64,000 nt of DNA from Ochrobactrum sp. BTU1 (lineage in GTDB: Bacteria; Pseudomonadota; Alphaproteobacteria; Rhizobiales; Rhizobiaceae). Location of the stretch: contig CP076357.1 in NCBI GenBank assembly GCA_018798825.1, positions 682,001-746,000 of the forward strand, given 5' to 3'. How positions within the stretch are numbered: position 1 is the stretch's first letter; the number at the start of each line of letters is the position of its first letter. The translations under genes and the position numbers were made by a program. The notes beneath the pieces are model-generated. The model did no database searches. It was given only the letters and a program-made list of their open reading frames with translations, and had not been told where the DNA came from. This document shows, one piece after another, positions 44,382 to 53,013 of the stretch.

Positions 44382-45161
44382 ATGAACTTGCTAAACAAAA
44401 TCTTCCTGATCGGCGCTCTCATGACATCAATCACCGGGGCGGCCTTCGCCGAGCAGAATCCGACAATTGTACTTGTCCATGGAGCATTTGCAGAATCCAG
44501 TAGCTGGGACGGAGTTGTCAAAAATCTCGAAAACGACGGTTTCAAGGTTGTGAGCGCAGCCAACCCGCTTCGAGGGCTGAAGACTGACGCCGACTACGTC
44601 TCCTCTATCGTTGGCTCAATCAAGGAGCCGGTCATTCTGGTCGGGCATTCTTACGGTGGCAGCGTCATTTCCAATGCCGCCAACGGTCACACTAACGTAA
44701 AGGGCCTGGTTTACGTCGCAGCCTTTGCGCCAGAGGCTGGTGAAAGCGCAATCGCGTTGAGCGGCAAATTTCCCGGCAGTAGTTTGGGACCCACCTTGGC
44801 TCCCCCGGTCGAACTGATGGATGGGGGCAAGGATCTTTATATCGATCAGGAAAAATTCCACGATCAGTTTGCAGCCGACGTGCCGGAGAAACAGGCACGG
44901 TTGATGGCAGCCGCGCAACGCCCTATCAAAGATGAGGCGCTTTCAGAACCAGCGGGAAAACCCGCCTGGAAAGCCATACCATCATGGTTCGTCTATGGTG
45001 ACCAGGACAAAAACATACCGCCGGCTGCACAAGCTTGGATGGCCGAGCGGGCACATTCAAAAAAGACCGTCGTGATCAAAGGCGGTTCGCACGTGGTCAT
45101 GGTCTCTCACCCTGATGTCGTCTCTAACCTTATTGAGAATGTGGCCACCGCCTCTCGATAG
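44382..45161 (+). CDS. exported alpha/beta hydrolase (esterase)
   Basis: 259 residues from the ATG at 44382 with AGGAG just upstream. A signal peptide (residues 1-23, ending AFAEQ) precedes a compact hydrolase fold: IVLVHGAFAESSSWDGVV (oxyanion loop), LVGHSYGGSVI (catalytic Ser near residue 92), FVYGDQDKNIPP (Asp) and GGSHVVMVSHP (His). It resembles EstC/salicylate-esterase-like small hydrolases. Periplasmic; substrate unknown. Confidence 0.88.
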   Translation: MNLLNKIFLIGALMTSITGAAFAEQNPTIVLVHGAFAESSSWDGVVKNLENDGFKVVSAANPLRGLKTDADYVSSIVGSIKEPVILVGHSYGGSVISNAANGHTNVKGLVYVAAFAPEAGESAIALSGKFPGSSLGPTLAPPVELMDGGKDLYIDQEKFHDQFAADVPEKQARLMAAAQRPIKDEALSEPAGKPAWKAIPSWFVYGDQDKNIPPAAQAWMAERAHSKKTVVIKGGSHVVMVSHPDVVSNLIENVATASR

Positions 45162-45212
45162 CCGACAAGACCTTGTGTTTGCCTTTACGCGATCGGTTAC
45201 CCTTTACAGCAA

Positions 45213-45242
45213 AAACTCCGGCTGCAGCTGCAGCCGGAGTTT
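45213..45242. terminator. bidirectional terminator
   Basis: A perfect 30-nt palindrome (AAACTCCGGCTGCAG and its complement) followed by ATTTTT on the plus strand and preceded by A-rich sequence that gives T's on the minus strand. It lies between two convergent hydrolase genes. Confidence 0.85.
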
Positions 45243-45292
45243 ATTTTTGGTCGAAGTATCAGTTCGAAAATGTTTGTGAAAAATACGTTTGA

Positions 45293-46336
45293 TTAAAACT
45301 TGTCAACGTCAAGGATGGCCTGCGCAAATGCTTGAGGCGCTTCCTGGGGAAGATTGTGCCCAATACCGCTGCCCACGTTTCGGTGTTCATACTTTGCTAT
45401 AAACATCTTGGCATATACTGCCGGATCAGGATGCGGGGCGCCGTTGGCATCGCCTTCCATGGTGATTGTTGGAACGGTGATTTTGGGCGATTTTGCAAGC
45501 TTTTCTTCATAGGTGTCGTATTTTCTTTCGCCCCGTGTAAGCCCCAATCGCCAGCGATAATTATCGATAGTGATTGCCACATGATCGGGATTTTCAAACG
45601 CTTTCGCCGTTAAATCGAAGGTCGTATCGTCGAACTTCCATTGCGGTGACGCTTGCTCCCAGATCAGCTTATTGAAATCACGCGCATTTGCCGCATAACC
45701 GAGCTTGCCTCGTTCAGTGGCGAAGTAAAACTGGTACCACCATAGGAGTTCGGCTTTAGGTGGTAAGGGTTTGGCGTTGGCTGCCTGACTGCCAATGAGA
45801 TAACCACTAACCGAAACCATAGATTTGCAGCGCTCGGGCCAAAGTGCCGCCATGATATTAATGGTGCGTGCGCCCCAGTCAAAGCCCCCTAAAATGACTT
45901 TTTCAATCTTCAGGGCATCCAAGAGTGCGATCATATCAAGCGCGAGTGCACTTTGCTGACCATTTCTTGACGTTTTGGCCGAAATAAAGCGTGTGGAACC
46001 ATAGCCTCTGAGAAACGGAACGATGACCCTGTATCCCTGTCCTTTGAGCAGTTCGGCAACGTCTGCATAGCTATAGATGTCATAAGGCCAGCCATGAAGC
46101 AGCAAAACTGCGGGACCATCAGCAGGACCAACATCCGCATAGCCAATTTCAAGGACGCCGGCCTTGATATGACGTATTTCCGGAAAACCTCCACTTGGCT
46201 TTGTTACGCCGCTTTGAGGAGAAACAGATTGGTTTTGGGCGTGTGCAGAGGACACAGTGCCAAGTTGCGCTGCGGCGGCAGCAAAAGCCGCGGCACCTAA
46301 AACAAAGCGTCTGTTTGGATGAAACGATTGAGTCAT
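45293..46336 (-). CDS. exported epoxide-hydrolase-type alpha/beta hydrolase
   Basis: 347 residues. The N-terminus NRRFVLGAAAFAAAAAQLGTVSSAHAQ is a Tat-like signal. The fold shows LLLHGWPYDIYSY (HGxP oxyanion motif), LGGFDWGARTINIM with Asp as nucleophile near residue 153, and GIGHNLPQEAP with the catalytic His. An Asp nucleophile and HGWP point to epoxide hydrolases or haloalkane-dehalogenase relatives. AGGAG lies 9 nt before the ATG. Confidence 0.88.
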   Translation of the reverse strand: MTQSFHPNRRFVLGAAAFAAAAAQLGTVSSAHAQNQSVSPQSGVTKPSGGFPEIRHIKAGVLEIGYADVGPADGPAVLLLHGWPYDIYSYADVAELLKGQGYRVIVPFLRGYGSTRFISAKTSRNGQQSALALDMIALLDALKIEKVILGGFDWGARTINIMAALWPERCKSMVSVSGYLIGSQAANAKPLPPKAELLWWYQFYFATERGKLGYAANARDFNKLIWEQASPQWKFDDTTFDLTAKAFENPDHVAITIDNYRWRLGLTRGERKYDTYEEKLAKSPKITVPTITMEGDANGAPHPDPAVYAKMFIAKYEHRNVGSGIGHNLPQEAPQAFAQAILDVDKF

Positions 46337-46706
46337 TTGTCATTCTCCTGAGTTAATCAGGAGATAACGACGCTTTTGTGTGTCTGGCGATTGTCGCAGC
46401 AAGCTCGTTCTGTGTCTTACTGTATACCGAATGCATCGTGATACAGAAGGCTACAATGAAGTTCTTGAGCGAGCGTTGCTTCCTGGCGCCCCGACCACTT
46501 CAAAATATGCAACGGATCGGGCAATTTTTTGATCTCCGTCTCGCAAACAGTGAAAAAAATCCCGTACTTTCGCTTGTCGCAAGATCGTCCGCAGGCACTG
46601 GCAATCAACTGCAGCACCTGCGTAACGGAGGCAAGTTCGAACTCCCGCGGAATTTAATGAATGTCGGCTATCGAAAGATGATTGCAGAATGCCGTGTCCG
46701 GTCTGT
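46337..46706. other. no supported gene
   Basis: About 370 bp between two minus-strand genes. Frames on both strands are open for 66-133 codons but show no domain, signal or ribosome site. It must contain the promoter of the exported hydrolase and the end of the pip operon, but I see no clear element. Confidence 0.4.
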
Positions 46707-47609
46707 TCATTCCATTCTATTCAAAAATTCGGAAACGGCCTTCATGCATAATGCGCGTTCTTCGACATGCGGCATATGACTGGATTGCTCAAACATCACC
46801 CATTGGTTTTGCTTAATATTTTCCACGTAAGGCTTTACCACAAGCGGAGTCGCCTCGTCATAATATCCTGAAATCACAAGGGTGGGCACAGATATGTTGC
46901 TCAGACGATCTTCAATCGTCCAGTCTTTCATCGTACCGATGACATGAAACTCCGTTGGCCCATTCATGTTTCGGTAGACGGTATTATCTTCGTCCATGAT
47001 TGCGAATGTTCTCGCAACTTCTGGAGGCCATGGGTTTAGACGGCAAACATGCCTGTCGTAAAAGACGCGAGAAGCCGCCAGATACTCTGGATCTGTCAAC
47101 GTGCCCAACCTCTCATGCTTGAGAAGTGTTTGTTGGACCTCTGTGGGAAGTTCGCTTCGCAGTCGGTTTGCTTCCGAGACCCATGTTCGCATATTTGCGG
47201 GAGAGTTAGCGATGATCAGCGCTTTAAGGCCCGATGGTTGCCGAACCGCGTGTTCCGCACCAAGCATCCCGCCCCATGATTGGCCGAGAAAGGCATAATG
47301 TTGATTAATGCCGAGGAACTGCAATAAATTGTCGAGTTCCTCTAGAAAGAGCTCTACAGTCCAGAAATCAGCCCCTTTATCTCTAAGCCGGGTCGAATTT
47401 CCGTTACCAAGCTGATCATAATGGATGACCGCACGGCCATCGAGTGGAGCTATATCCTTGAACGCATCCACATAATCATGCGTACAACCGGGACCGCCAT
47501 GTGCAACGACGAGCGGGAGTTTGCCTTGATCAAGAGAACCGGTGATACGATACCACGTTTTATATTCGCGAAATGGGATGAAGCCTTCCGTTTGCCTGAT
47601 AGCAGCCAA
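46707..47609 (-). CDS. proline iminopeptidase-like hydrolase (pip copy 1)
   Basis: 300 residues from a TTG at 47609, chosen because GGAGG lies 5 nt upstream and the length then equals that of its paralogue at 48604. Motifs are [14 protein letters not shown] (oxyanion), [16 protein letters not shown] (catalytic Ser near residue 100), SGYYDEATP (Asp) and SSHMPHVEE (His). Proline iminopeptidases release N-terminal residues from small peptides; members next to plant-responsive LuxR solos are strong targets of those regulators. A lux-box-like element lies 58 nt upstream. Confidence 0.86.
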   Translation of the reverse strand: MAAIRQTEGFIPFREYKTWYRITGSLDQGKLPLVVAHGGPGCTHDYVDAFKDIAPLDGRAVIHYDQLGNGNSTRLRDKGADFWTVELFLEELDNLLQFLGINQHYAFLGQSWGGMLGAEHAVRQPSGLKALIIANSPANMRTWVSEANRLRSELPTEVQQTLLKHERLGTLTDPEYLAASRVFYDRHVCRLNPWPPEVARTFAIMDEDNTVYRNMNGPTEFHVIGTMKDWTIEDRLSNISVPTLVISGYYDEATPLVVKPYVENIKQNQWVMFEQSSHMPHVEERALCMKAVSEFLNRME

Positions 47610-47666
47610 GTGATCCTCCGTTTGTACGATTTTTGAGGACCATAGCGCGGCTTTACTGCCCCTGGC

Positions 47667-47686
47667 AGCTATCACAACTTATAGGT
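47667..47686 (-). promoter_or_regulatory. lux-box-like element upstream of pip copy 1
   Basis: AGCTATCACAACTTATAGGT read on the plus strand, with CTAT/ATAG arms around an 8-nt centre. It matches the element at 48493-48512 in 16 of 20 bases. A TATGGT about 22 nt further on (minus strand) could be the -10. Confidence 0.6.
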
Positions 47687-47697
47687 TCTGACTTGAA

Positions 47698-48462
47698 TCA
47701 GGCATCAAGAAGTCGGCCGCGCGTCGCCCGCACCACGGCCTGGGTTCGATTTTTTGCACCGAGTTTTTTCGCAGCTGCATTAAGATGCATCACGACCGTT
47801 GGCACAGACCGAGCAATGATCCGCGAAATTTCCTTTGCCGATAAACCTTCCGCAGCATGACGCAGACATTCGCGCTCTCTCTCGGTCAAATGTACCTTTC
47901 CGGTGCCGCGAATTTGCTCATCAAAGAGTTCATAGGCTGCTTGATGAAAGATCTGCGCCATTAAATTGAAATCTGCTACATAGCGAAGGGCACGTTGCTT
48001 GAAATCAGTCCGTGAACCAGAGAACACCCCGGTCACCGTCGCGTAATCGCCGAATGGCATGTGGATGGGAACAGTAACACCCGCCGATATATCTCGCTCG
48101 TGGAGGTAGTTTGCGACGGGTGCAGTATCCTCCGTCATAAACTTTTGCAGCAGCGTTTCAGCTTTCTCATCGTAATTCCAAAAGAACGGTGCGGATGCGC
48201 GGCAAGCAAGACGCTGCACAGGATCTATCCGAAAATAGCCTTTTTCAGCCCAGAATTCCTGCATATCATCGCTGATATTGCGTAATTTCATCAATGATGG
48301 CCCCATCATATTGCCGTTCATATCGAAGGCGGAAGGGGTGTAATCGTAAATAAGTGCCTCAAAGCCAAGTGGCTTCATGGCCGCAAATATCTCATCAATC
48401 CGACCGTCGAGTGTCTGATGGGCGGTAAAGCTCTGCCTGAACGTCTCAATCTCGTCGCGCAT
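47698..48462 (-). CDS. LuxR-family solo regulator of the plant-responsive (OryR/PipR) group
   Basis: 254 residues with an autoinducer-binding domain (residues 15-165) and a LuxR helix-turn-helix (LTERERECLRHAAEGLSAKEISRIIARSVPTVVMHL). Counting from the conserved Asp-Pro (D80-P81, TraR D70-P71), the residue at TraR W57 is Met (M67) and at Y61 is Trp (W71), while W85 is kept (W95). These two substitutions mark the plant-associated LuxR solos that respond to plant compounds rather than acyl-homoserine lactones. No luxI gene is in the window. pip genes on both sides support the call. GGAG lies 7 nt before the ATG. Confidence 0.9.
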   Translation of the reverse strand: MRDEIETFRQSFTAHQTLDGRIDEIFAAMKPLGFEALIYDYTPSAFDMNGNMMGPSLMKLRNISDDMQEFWAEKGYFRIDPVQRLACRASAPFFWNYDEKAETLLQKFMTEDTAPVANYLHERDISAGVTVPIHMPFGDYATVTGVFSGSRTDFKQRALRYVADFNLMAQIFHQAAYELFDEQIRGTGKVHLTERERECLRHAAEGLSAKEISRIIARSVPTVVMHLNAAAKKLGAKNRTQAVVRATRGRLLDA

Positions 48463-48492
48463 CGTAATCTCCGAAACTTACCTCCCAAGGCA

Positions 48493-48512
48493 TCCTATCA
48501 CTTCTTATAGGT
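48493..48512 (+). promoter_or_regulatory. lux-box-like element upstream of pip copy 2
   Basis: TCCTATCACTTCTTATAGGT, with CCTAT/ATAGG arms around an 8-nt centre, the spacing of the classical lux box. A CAAAAT 22 nt downstream could be the -10, placing the transcript start near 48547. It also lies 31 nt upstream of the divergent luxR start. Confidence 0.62.
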
Positions 48513-48603
48513 GGCATAGTTCATCAATTCGGTCCAAAATCAAAAGAAAAAGATGCTGACAATTCGACGCGGTAAACGAGTCGTTGTGGTGATCGGGGAA
48601 CAA

Positions 48604-49506
48604 ATGTGGCGTGAGTTGAAGCCGGATGACCGCTATGAGGTGGCCGTTGGCCCGCATAAGGTCGTAGCATATAGCTTTGGAACGGGTGACGATGTCGTCT
48701 TCTGTCTCAATGGCGGACCTGGTCTGCCTTGCGATTACCTGCGAGACGCGCATTCGTGTTTGATTGACCATGGCTATAGAGTTGTGGCCTTTGACCAGCT
48801 TGGAACCGGTGCATCTGATCGACCGACGGATCGCCATTTATGGACGATCGAGCGTTATGTCGAAGAAACGGAAACTGTCCGTCAGGCGCTTTCGCTCGGA
48901 AAAATCCATTTGCTCGGGCATTCCTGGGGAGGTTGGCTTGGGATTGATTATGCGCTGACTTACCCTGAGAACCTCCAAACCGTTATTCTCGAAGACACAG
49001 TTGCTGACATGCCGCATCTGGTGAGTGAGCTTGAGAGATTGCGCAATGCTCTCGGCCCAGAAACCGTTGCAATGATGCAAAAGCATGAAGCGCAAGGAAC
49101 GCTCGACCATCCTGAATATGCTGCCGCGATAACAATCCTGAATTATCGCCACGTATGTCGATTGTCGGACTGGCCACAACCAGTGAGGCGTTCACTCGAT
49201 GACTGGAATATGGGTCCGTATAAAACTATGCAGGGACCTAACGAGTTTCTCTATACCGGTAACCTCAAAGACTGGAATCGCATCCCTGATCTTGGCAAGA
49301 TTGATGTCCCTGTCATGATAAGCGTCGGCGAACATGATGAACTGACGCCTGCTTGTTCGCTGCGTATGAAGCTTGCTCTGCGAAATGCCGAGCTGCATGT
49401 GATACCAAATGCCAGTCATATGCCGTTTTATGAGAACCCAACCTCATATTACCCGGCCTTACTCGCGTTTTTGAACAAACATCGCATCTCGCAGTCAGTC
49501 AAATAG
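48604..49506 (+). CDS. proline iminopeptidase-like hydrolase (pip copy 2)
   Basis: 300 residues from the ATG at 48604. An upstream in-frame ATG at 48553 lies only a few nt after the predicted transcript start, so I reject it. Motifs are CLNGGPGLPCDYL, LLGHSWGGWLGID (catalytic Ser), VGEHDELTP (Asp) and ASHMPFYEN (His). It is a paralogue of pip copy 1 at the same length. It leads into the peptide ABC importer with a 21-nt gap, so hydrolase and transporter are probably one transcript. Confidence 0.88.
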   Translation: MWRELKPDDRYEVAVGPHKVVAYSFGTGDDVVFCLNGGPGLPCDYLRDAHSCLIDHGYRVVAFDQLGTGASDRPTDRHLWTIERYVEETETVRQALSLGKIHLLGHSWGGWLGIDYALTYPENLQTVILEDTVADMPHLVSELERLRNALGPETVAMMQKHEAQGTLDHPEYAAAITILNYRHVCRLSDWPQPVRRSLDDWNMGPYKTMQGPNEFLYTGNLKDWNRIPDLGKIDVPVMISVGEHDELTPACSLRMKLALRNAELHVIPNASHMPFYENPTSYYPALLAFLNKHRISQSVK

Positions 49507-49527
49507 CAGGGAGAAACTGCACGCCTC

Positions 49528-50466
49528 ATGCATCGCTTTCAGTTTGTATTGCGCCGTCCGCTACAGCTCTTACCAGTCCTCTTTGGGATCAGCGTCATCA
49601 CCTTCATCCTGGTGCGACTGATCCCCGGAGATCCCGCGCGCGTGCTGCTTGGCACCCGCGCAACGCCTACTGCGATCGCAAATATTCGCGCGCAATACGG
49701 TCTCGATGAGCCGATGTGGCTTCAATATCTTTACTTCCTGCGCAACATCGCAAATGGCGAGATGGGCAAATCAATCCTTTATAAGATTGATGTTCTCAAA
49801 CTGATCGCAACACGTATTGAACCCACATTGATGCTTGTTATCTGCAGCGTGATCCTGTCGGTCGTCATTGCTGTACCGCTGGCCGCAATTGCTGCTCGTC
49901 GCGCTGGAAAAATGAGTGATCATGTCATTCGCACCGTTTCCACATTTGGCATCGGCTTTCCTCCGTTCTGGCTCGCTTTGATGTTGATCATCCTGTTCAG
50001 CGTCAAACTCGATCTGTTGCCTGTATCTGGCTACGGTAATCGTTTGAGCGAAAAACTGGCTCACCTCATTTTACCAAGCCTCACCATCGCGCTTTCACTT
50101 TCAACCGTACTGGCTCGGAGCCTGCGCGCGGCAATGATACAGTCGCTAAATTCGGATATTGCGACTGCCGCGCGCGCCCGCGGAATGCCAGAGAGTATCG
50201 TATTTTGGCGGCATGTCCTGCCCAATTCAGTCGTACCAACGGTCAACCTTCTGGCGGTTAACATTGGGTGGCTCATTGGCAGCACCGTTGTTGTAGAGAG
50301 TGTGTTTGCGCTTCCCGGCATGGGGCAATTGCTGGTTCGGGCGATTTTTTCACGCGACTACATGGTCGTGCAAGGGGTGGCTATGGTGTTTGCTTGCGCA
50401 ACAGTTCTGGTCAACTTTCTTGCAGATATTGCCACTGTCGCGCTTGACCCGAGAGTGAAGCTATGA
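49528..50466 (+). CDS. peptide ABC importer permease (DppB/OppB type)
   Basis: 312 residues, six helices. N-terminal RPLQLLPVLFGISVITFILVRLIPGDPAR and the inner-membrane loop with the EAA motif (ATAARARGMPESIVFWRHVLPN near residue 210) are standard for DppB-type permeases. It overlaps the next gene by 4 nt. Part of an importer for small peptides or related compounds. Confidence 0.93.
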   Translation: MHRFQFVLRRPLQLLPVLFGISVITFILVRLIPGDPARVLLGTRATPTAIANIRAQYGLDEPMWLQYLYFLRNIANGEMGKSILYKIDVLKLIATRIEPTLMLVICSVILSVVIAVPLAAIAARRAGKMSDHVIRTVSTFGIGFPPFWLALMLIILFSVKLDLLPVSGYGNRLSEKLAHLILPSLTIALSLSTVLARSLRAAMIQSLNSDIATAARARGMPESIVFWRHVLPNSVVPTVNLLAVNIGWLIGSTVVVESVFALPGMGQLLVRAIFSRDYMVVQGVAMVFACATVLVNFLADIATVALDPRVKL

Positions 50467-51314
50467 GCACCCGTCTTATGTCTGTAGCCTTCATCAACTG
50501 GCGCCGCTATTTAAGCCGCCGCACCACGCTGGCAATTGGTATTGTGGTGCTGACCTTTTTTGTGTTGATGGCATTTGCTGCACCGTTGATAGCACCCTAC
50601 GATCCGGTTTTTCAAAACGCCGAAGTACGCATGCAATCGCCTTCCTGGCTGCATCCCTTTGGAACCGACAACTTTGGCCGCGATGTGCTTTCACGTGTCA
50701 TCTGGGGCGCGCGAATTGATCTGCAGATAGCGATCTTTGGTGTCATATTCCCTTTTGCCATAGGGACCGTTGTGGGAACCGTCGCTGGGTTTTTTGGTGG
50801 CATTGTTGATACGATTTTCATGCGGATCATCGATATCATTCTCGCATTTCCATTTTTGGTCTTGATGCTATCGATTATCGCCATTCTTGGGCCTGGACTA
50901 ACGAGTTTTTACATCGCAATGGCGCTGGTGGGATGGGTTTCCTATGCTCGCCTTGTTCGAGCGCAAATTCTGGTTCTGAAGTCGACCGACTACGCCCTCG
51001 CGGCAAAAAGCCTCGGTTTTAGCCGCTTCCGCATCATGTTTCGCCATCTGCTACCGAATGCGATAGCGGGTTCGCTGGTCTTCGTCATGTCGGATGCAGT
51101 CTTGGTGCTGCTAAACGGCGCGGCAATTAGTTATCTTGGCTTAGGAGTTCAGCCCCCACTGGCGGAATGGGGCGTCATGGTTGCCGAAGGCCAGCCTTTT
51201 ATCACAACCGCCTGGTGGATCACCTTGTTTCCCGGACTTTCTATTGTCTTTTTAGCCTTCGGGTTTAGCATGCTTGGCGATGGCTTGGGCGAAGCGATGG
51301 GGGTGCATGAATGA
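50463..51314 (+). CDS. peptide ABC importer permease (DppC/OppC type)
   Basis: 283 residues with HPFGTDNFGRDVLSRVIWGARI (the DppC signature near residue 60), membrane helices and the EAA loop AAKSLGFSRFRIMFRHLLPN. It overlaps both neighbours by 4 nt, so subunits are made in step. Confidence 0.93.
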   Translation: MSTRLMSVAFINWRRYLSRRTTLAIGIVVLTFFVLMAFAAPLIAPYDPVFQNAEVRMQSPSWLHPFGTDNFGRDVLSRVIWGARIDLQIAIFGVIFPFAIGTVVGTVAGFFGGIVDTIFMRIIDIILAFPFLVLMLSIIAILGPGLTSFYIAMALVGWVSYARLVRAQILVLKSTDYALAAKSLGFSRFRIMFRHLLPNAIAGSLVFVMSDAVLVLLNGAAISYLGLGVQPPLAEWGVMVAEGQPFITTAWWITLFPGLSIVFLAFGFSMLGDGLGEAMGVHE

Positions 51315-52966
51315 TACCGCCAGTGCTTGCCATTCGTAATCTACGGGTTGAAGCCGACCTTCCAGATGAAATGCGCCTTCTGATCGATCACGTTTCGATG
51401 GATCTCTACAAGGGAGAAATCCTCGGCCTGGTTGGAGAAAGTGGTTCGGGCAAAAGTTTGCTTTGCCGATCCATTGTGCGGCTTCTTCCGTCCTCAATTT
51501 TAAAAATAACTGCTGGCTCTATTTTGCTCGGCGATGCTGATTTGATGAAGGCGAGTGAAACCGACATGCTTGCCGTGCGCGGCAAGCGGATTGGCATGAT
51601 TTTTCAAAATCCCACAAGCCATCTTGATCCGGTCATGAGTGTTGGAGACCAGATCGCGGAGGGAATTCGCTTTCATCAGGGGCTCAATAAGACAGCTGCA
51701 AGAACAGCTGCAATTGAAATTATGAAACAGGTGGGCTTCACGGATCCCTCTCGCCAATATGGCAGCTACCCCCATGAATTTTCCGGTGGCATGCGTCAAC
51801 GTGCGATGATCGCCGTAGCGCTTTCGTGTGATCCCGAAATCCTTATTGCGGATGAACCCACCACCGCGCTTGATGTCACCATTCAAGCACAAATTCTCGA
51901 ACTCCTGATGCAGATCCGAGATCAACGCGGACTATCCATCATCCTGATCACACATGATCTGGGTGTCGTCGCACAGACCTGTGATCGAATTGCAGTGATG
52001 CGTCATGGTAAGCTCGTTGAACAGGGCGTGAAAGAGGATGTGCTATCGCACCCTGTTCATCCCTATACAAGGAACTTGATCGCGAGCCATCCATCCTTGC
52101 CAGAGACGGCACTCGAACATGGAGTTCAAGGGACTGGCGAGAAACCCTTGCTTCAGGTCAATGAACTCCATGTTCGATATCCAGTGGCTGGCGGGTTCCT
52201 TAAGAGCCAAACAACAAGTGCCTTGAAAGGCGTTAGTCTTGAAGTTCGTTCCGGCGAAACAATTGGGATAGTCGGGGAGTCAGGCAGCGGGAAAAGCACT
52301 CTTGCACGCGCGATCCTTGGTCTGTCACCGATTGCTGGAGGCAGCATCATCTTTGATGGCGAGGTGCTCAGTGCAGATCGAAAAGACGCTCTAAGGCTGT
52401 TGCGTCGCGATGCAGCAATGGTGTTTCAGGATCCGTTTAACTCCCTAAATCCACGAATGACTGTGGGAGAAACACTCACTGAGGTGTTGAAGGTCCAAGG
52501 AAAGATTGATGGGGCCGAAATTCCAGCGCGCATCAACGAACTCCTGGACCTGGTAGGATTAGACCAAAGTTTTTCTGCGCGGAAGCCACGTAGCATGAGT
52601 GGTGGACAATGCCAGCGCGCCGGCATTGCTCGCGCCTTGGCCGTTGATCCAAAGATGATCATTGCCGATGAATGTATTGCAGCTCTTGATGTCACGATCC
52701 AGGCGCAGATTGTGGAGCTCTTCCGTGAGTTGAAAGACAGAATGGAATTAACGCTGCTTTTCATCGCTCACGATCTCGCGGTTGTTCGCAATCTCTGTGA
52801 GCGCGTCGTTGTTATGTATCACGGAGAAATTGTCGAAGAAGGATTGAGCGCAGAGGTTTTTGCCCATCCGAAAGAGGCTTATACCGCCGCACTTATTGCA
52901 GCAATACCAGACATCGACCCGGAAAAATCATTGTTCGCCAGGCAGGTTGTTGCGACAGCTACCTGA
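51311..52966 (+). CDS. fused double ATPase of the peptide importer (DppD-DppF type)
   Basis: 551 residues with two ABC domains. Domain 1 has GESGSGKSLLCRS, EFSGGMRQRAMIA and ADEPTTALDVT; domain 2 has GESGSGKSTLARA and SMSGGQCQRAGIA, but its Walker B reads ADECIAALDVT. The catalytic Glu is kept while the usual Pro-Thr/Val-Ser is changed. Both have the C-terminal HPVHPYTRNLI/HPKEAYTAALI extension of oligopeptide ATPases. A fused pair replaces the usual two proteins. Confidence 0.93.
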   Translation: MIPPVLAIRNLRVEADLPDEMRLLIDHVSMDLYKGEILGLVGESGSGKSLLCRSIVRLLPSSILKITAGSILLGDADLMKASETDMLAVRGKRIGMIFQNPTSHLDPVMSVGDQIAEGIRFHQGLNKTAARTAAIEIMKQVGFTDPSRQYGSYPHEFSGGMRQRAMIAVALSCDPEILIADEPTTALDVTIQAQILELLMQIRDQRGLSIILITHDLGVVAQTCDRIAVMRHGKLVEQGVKEDVLSHPVHPYTRNLIASHPSLPETALEHGVQGTGEKPLLQVNELHVRYPVAGGFLKSQTTSALKGVSLEVRSGETIGIVGESGSGKSTLARAILGLSPIAGGSIIFDGEVLSADRKDALRLLRRDAAMVFQDPFNSLNPRMTVGETLTEVLKVQGKIDGAEIPARINELLDLVGLDQSFSARKPRSMSGGQCQRAGIARALAVDPKMIIADECIAALDVTIQAQIVELFRELKDRMELTLLFIAHDLAVVRNLCERVVVMYHGEIVEEGLSAEVFAHPKEAYTAALIAAIPDIDPEKSLFARQVVATAT

Positions 52967-53013
52967 ACTTGCATCAAGCACACGCATTCAATCAAAACAA
53001 AAGGGGATATGAG

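Noticed and set aside
46378-46779. 133-codon plus-strand frame
   Set aside because: It overlaps the end of pip copy 1 and has neither a ribosome site nor recognisable motifs.
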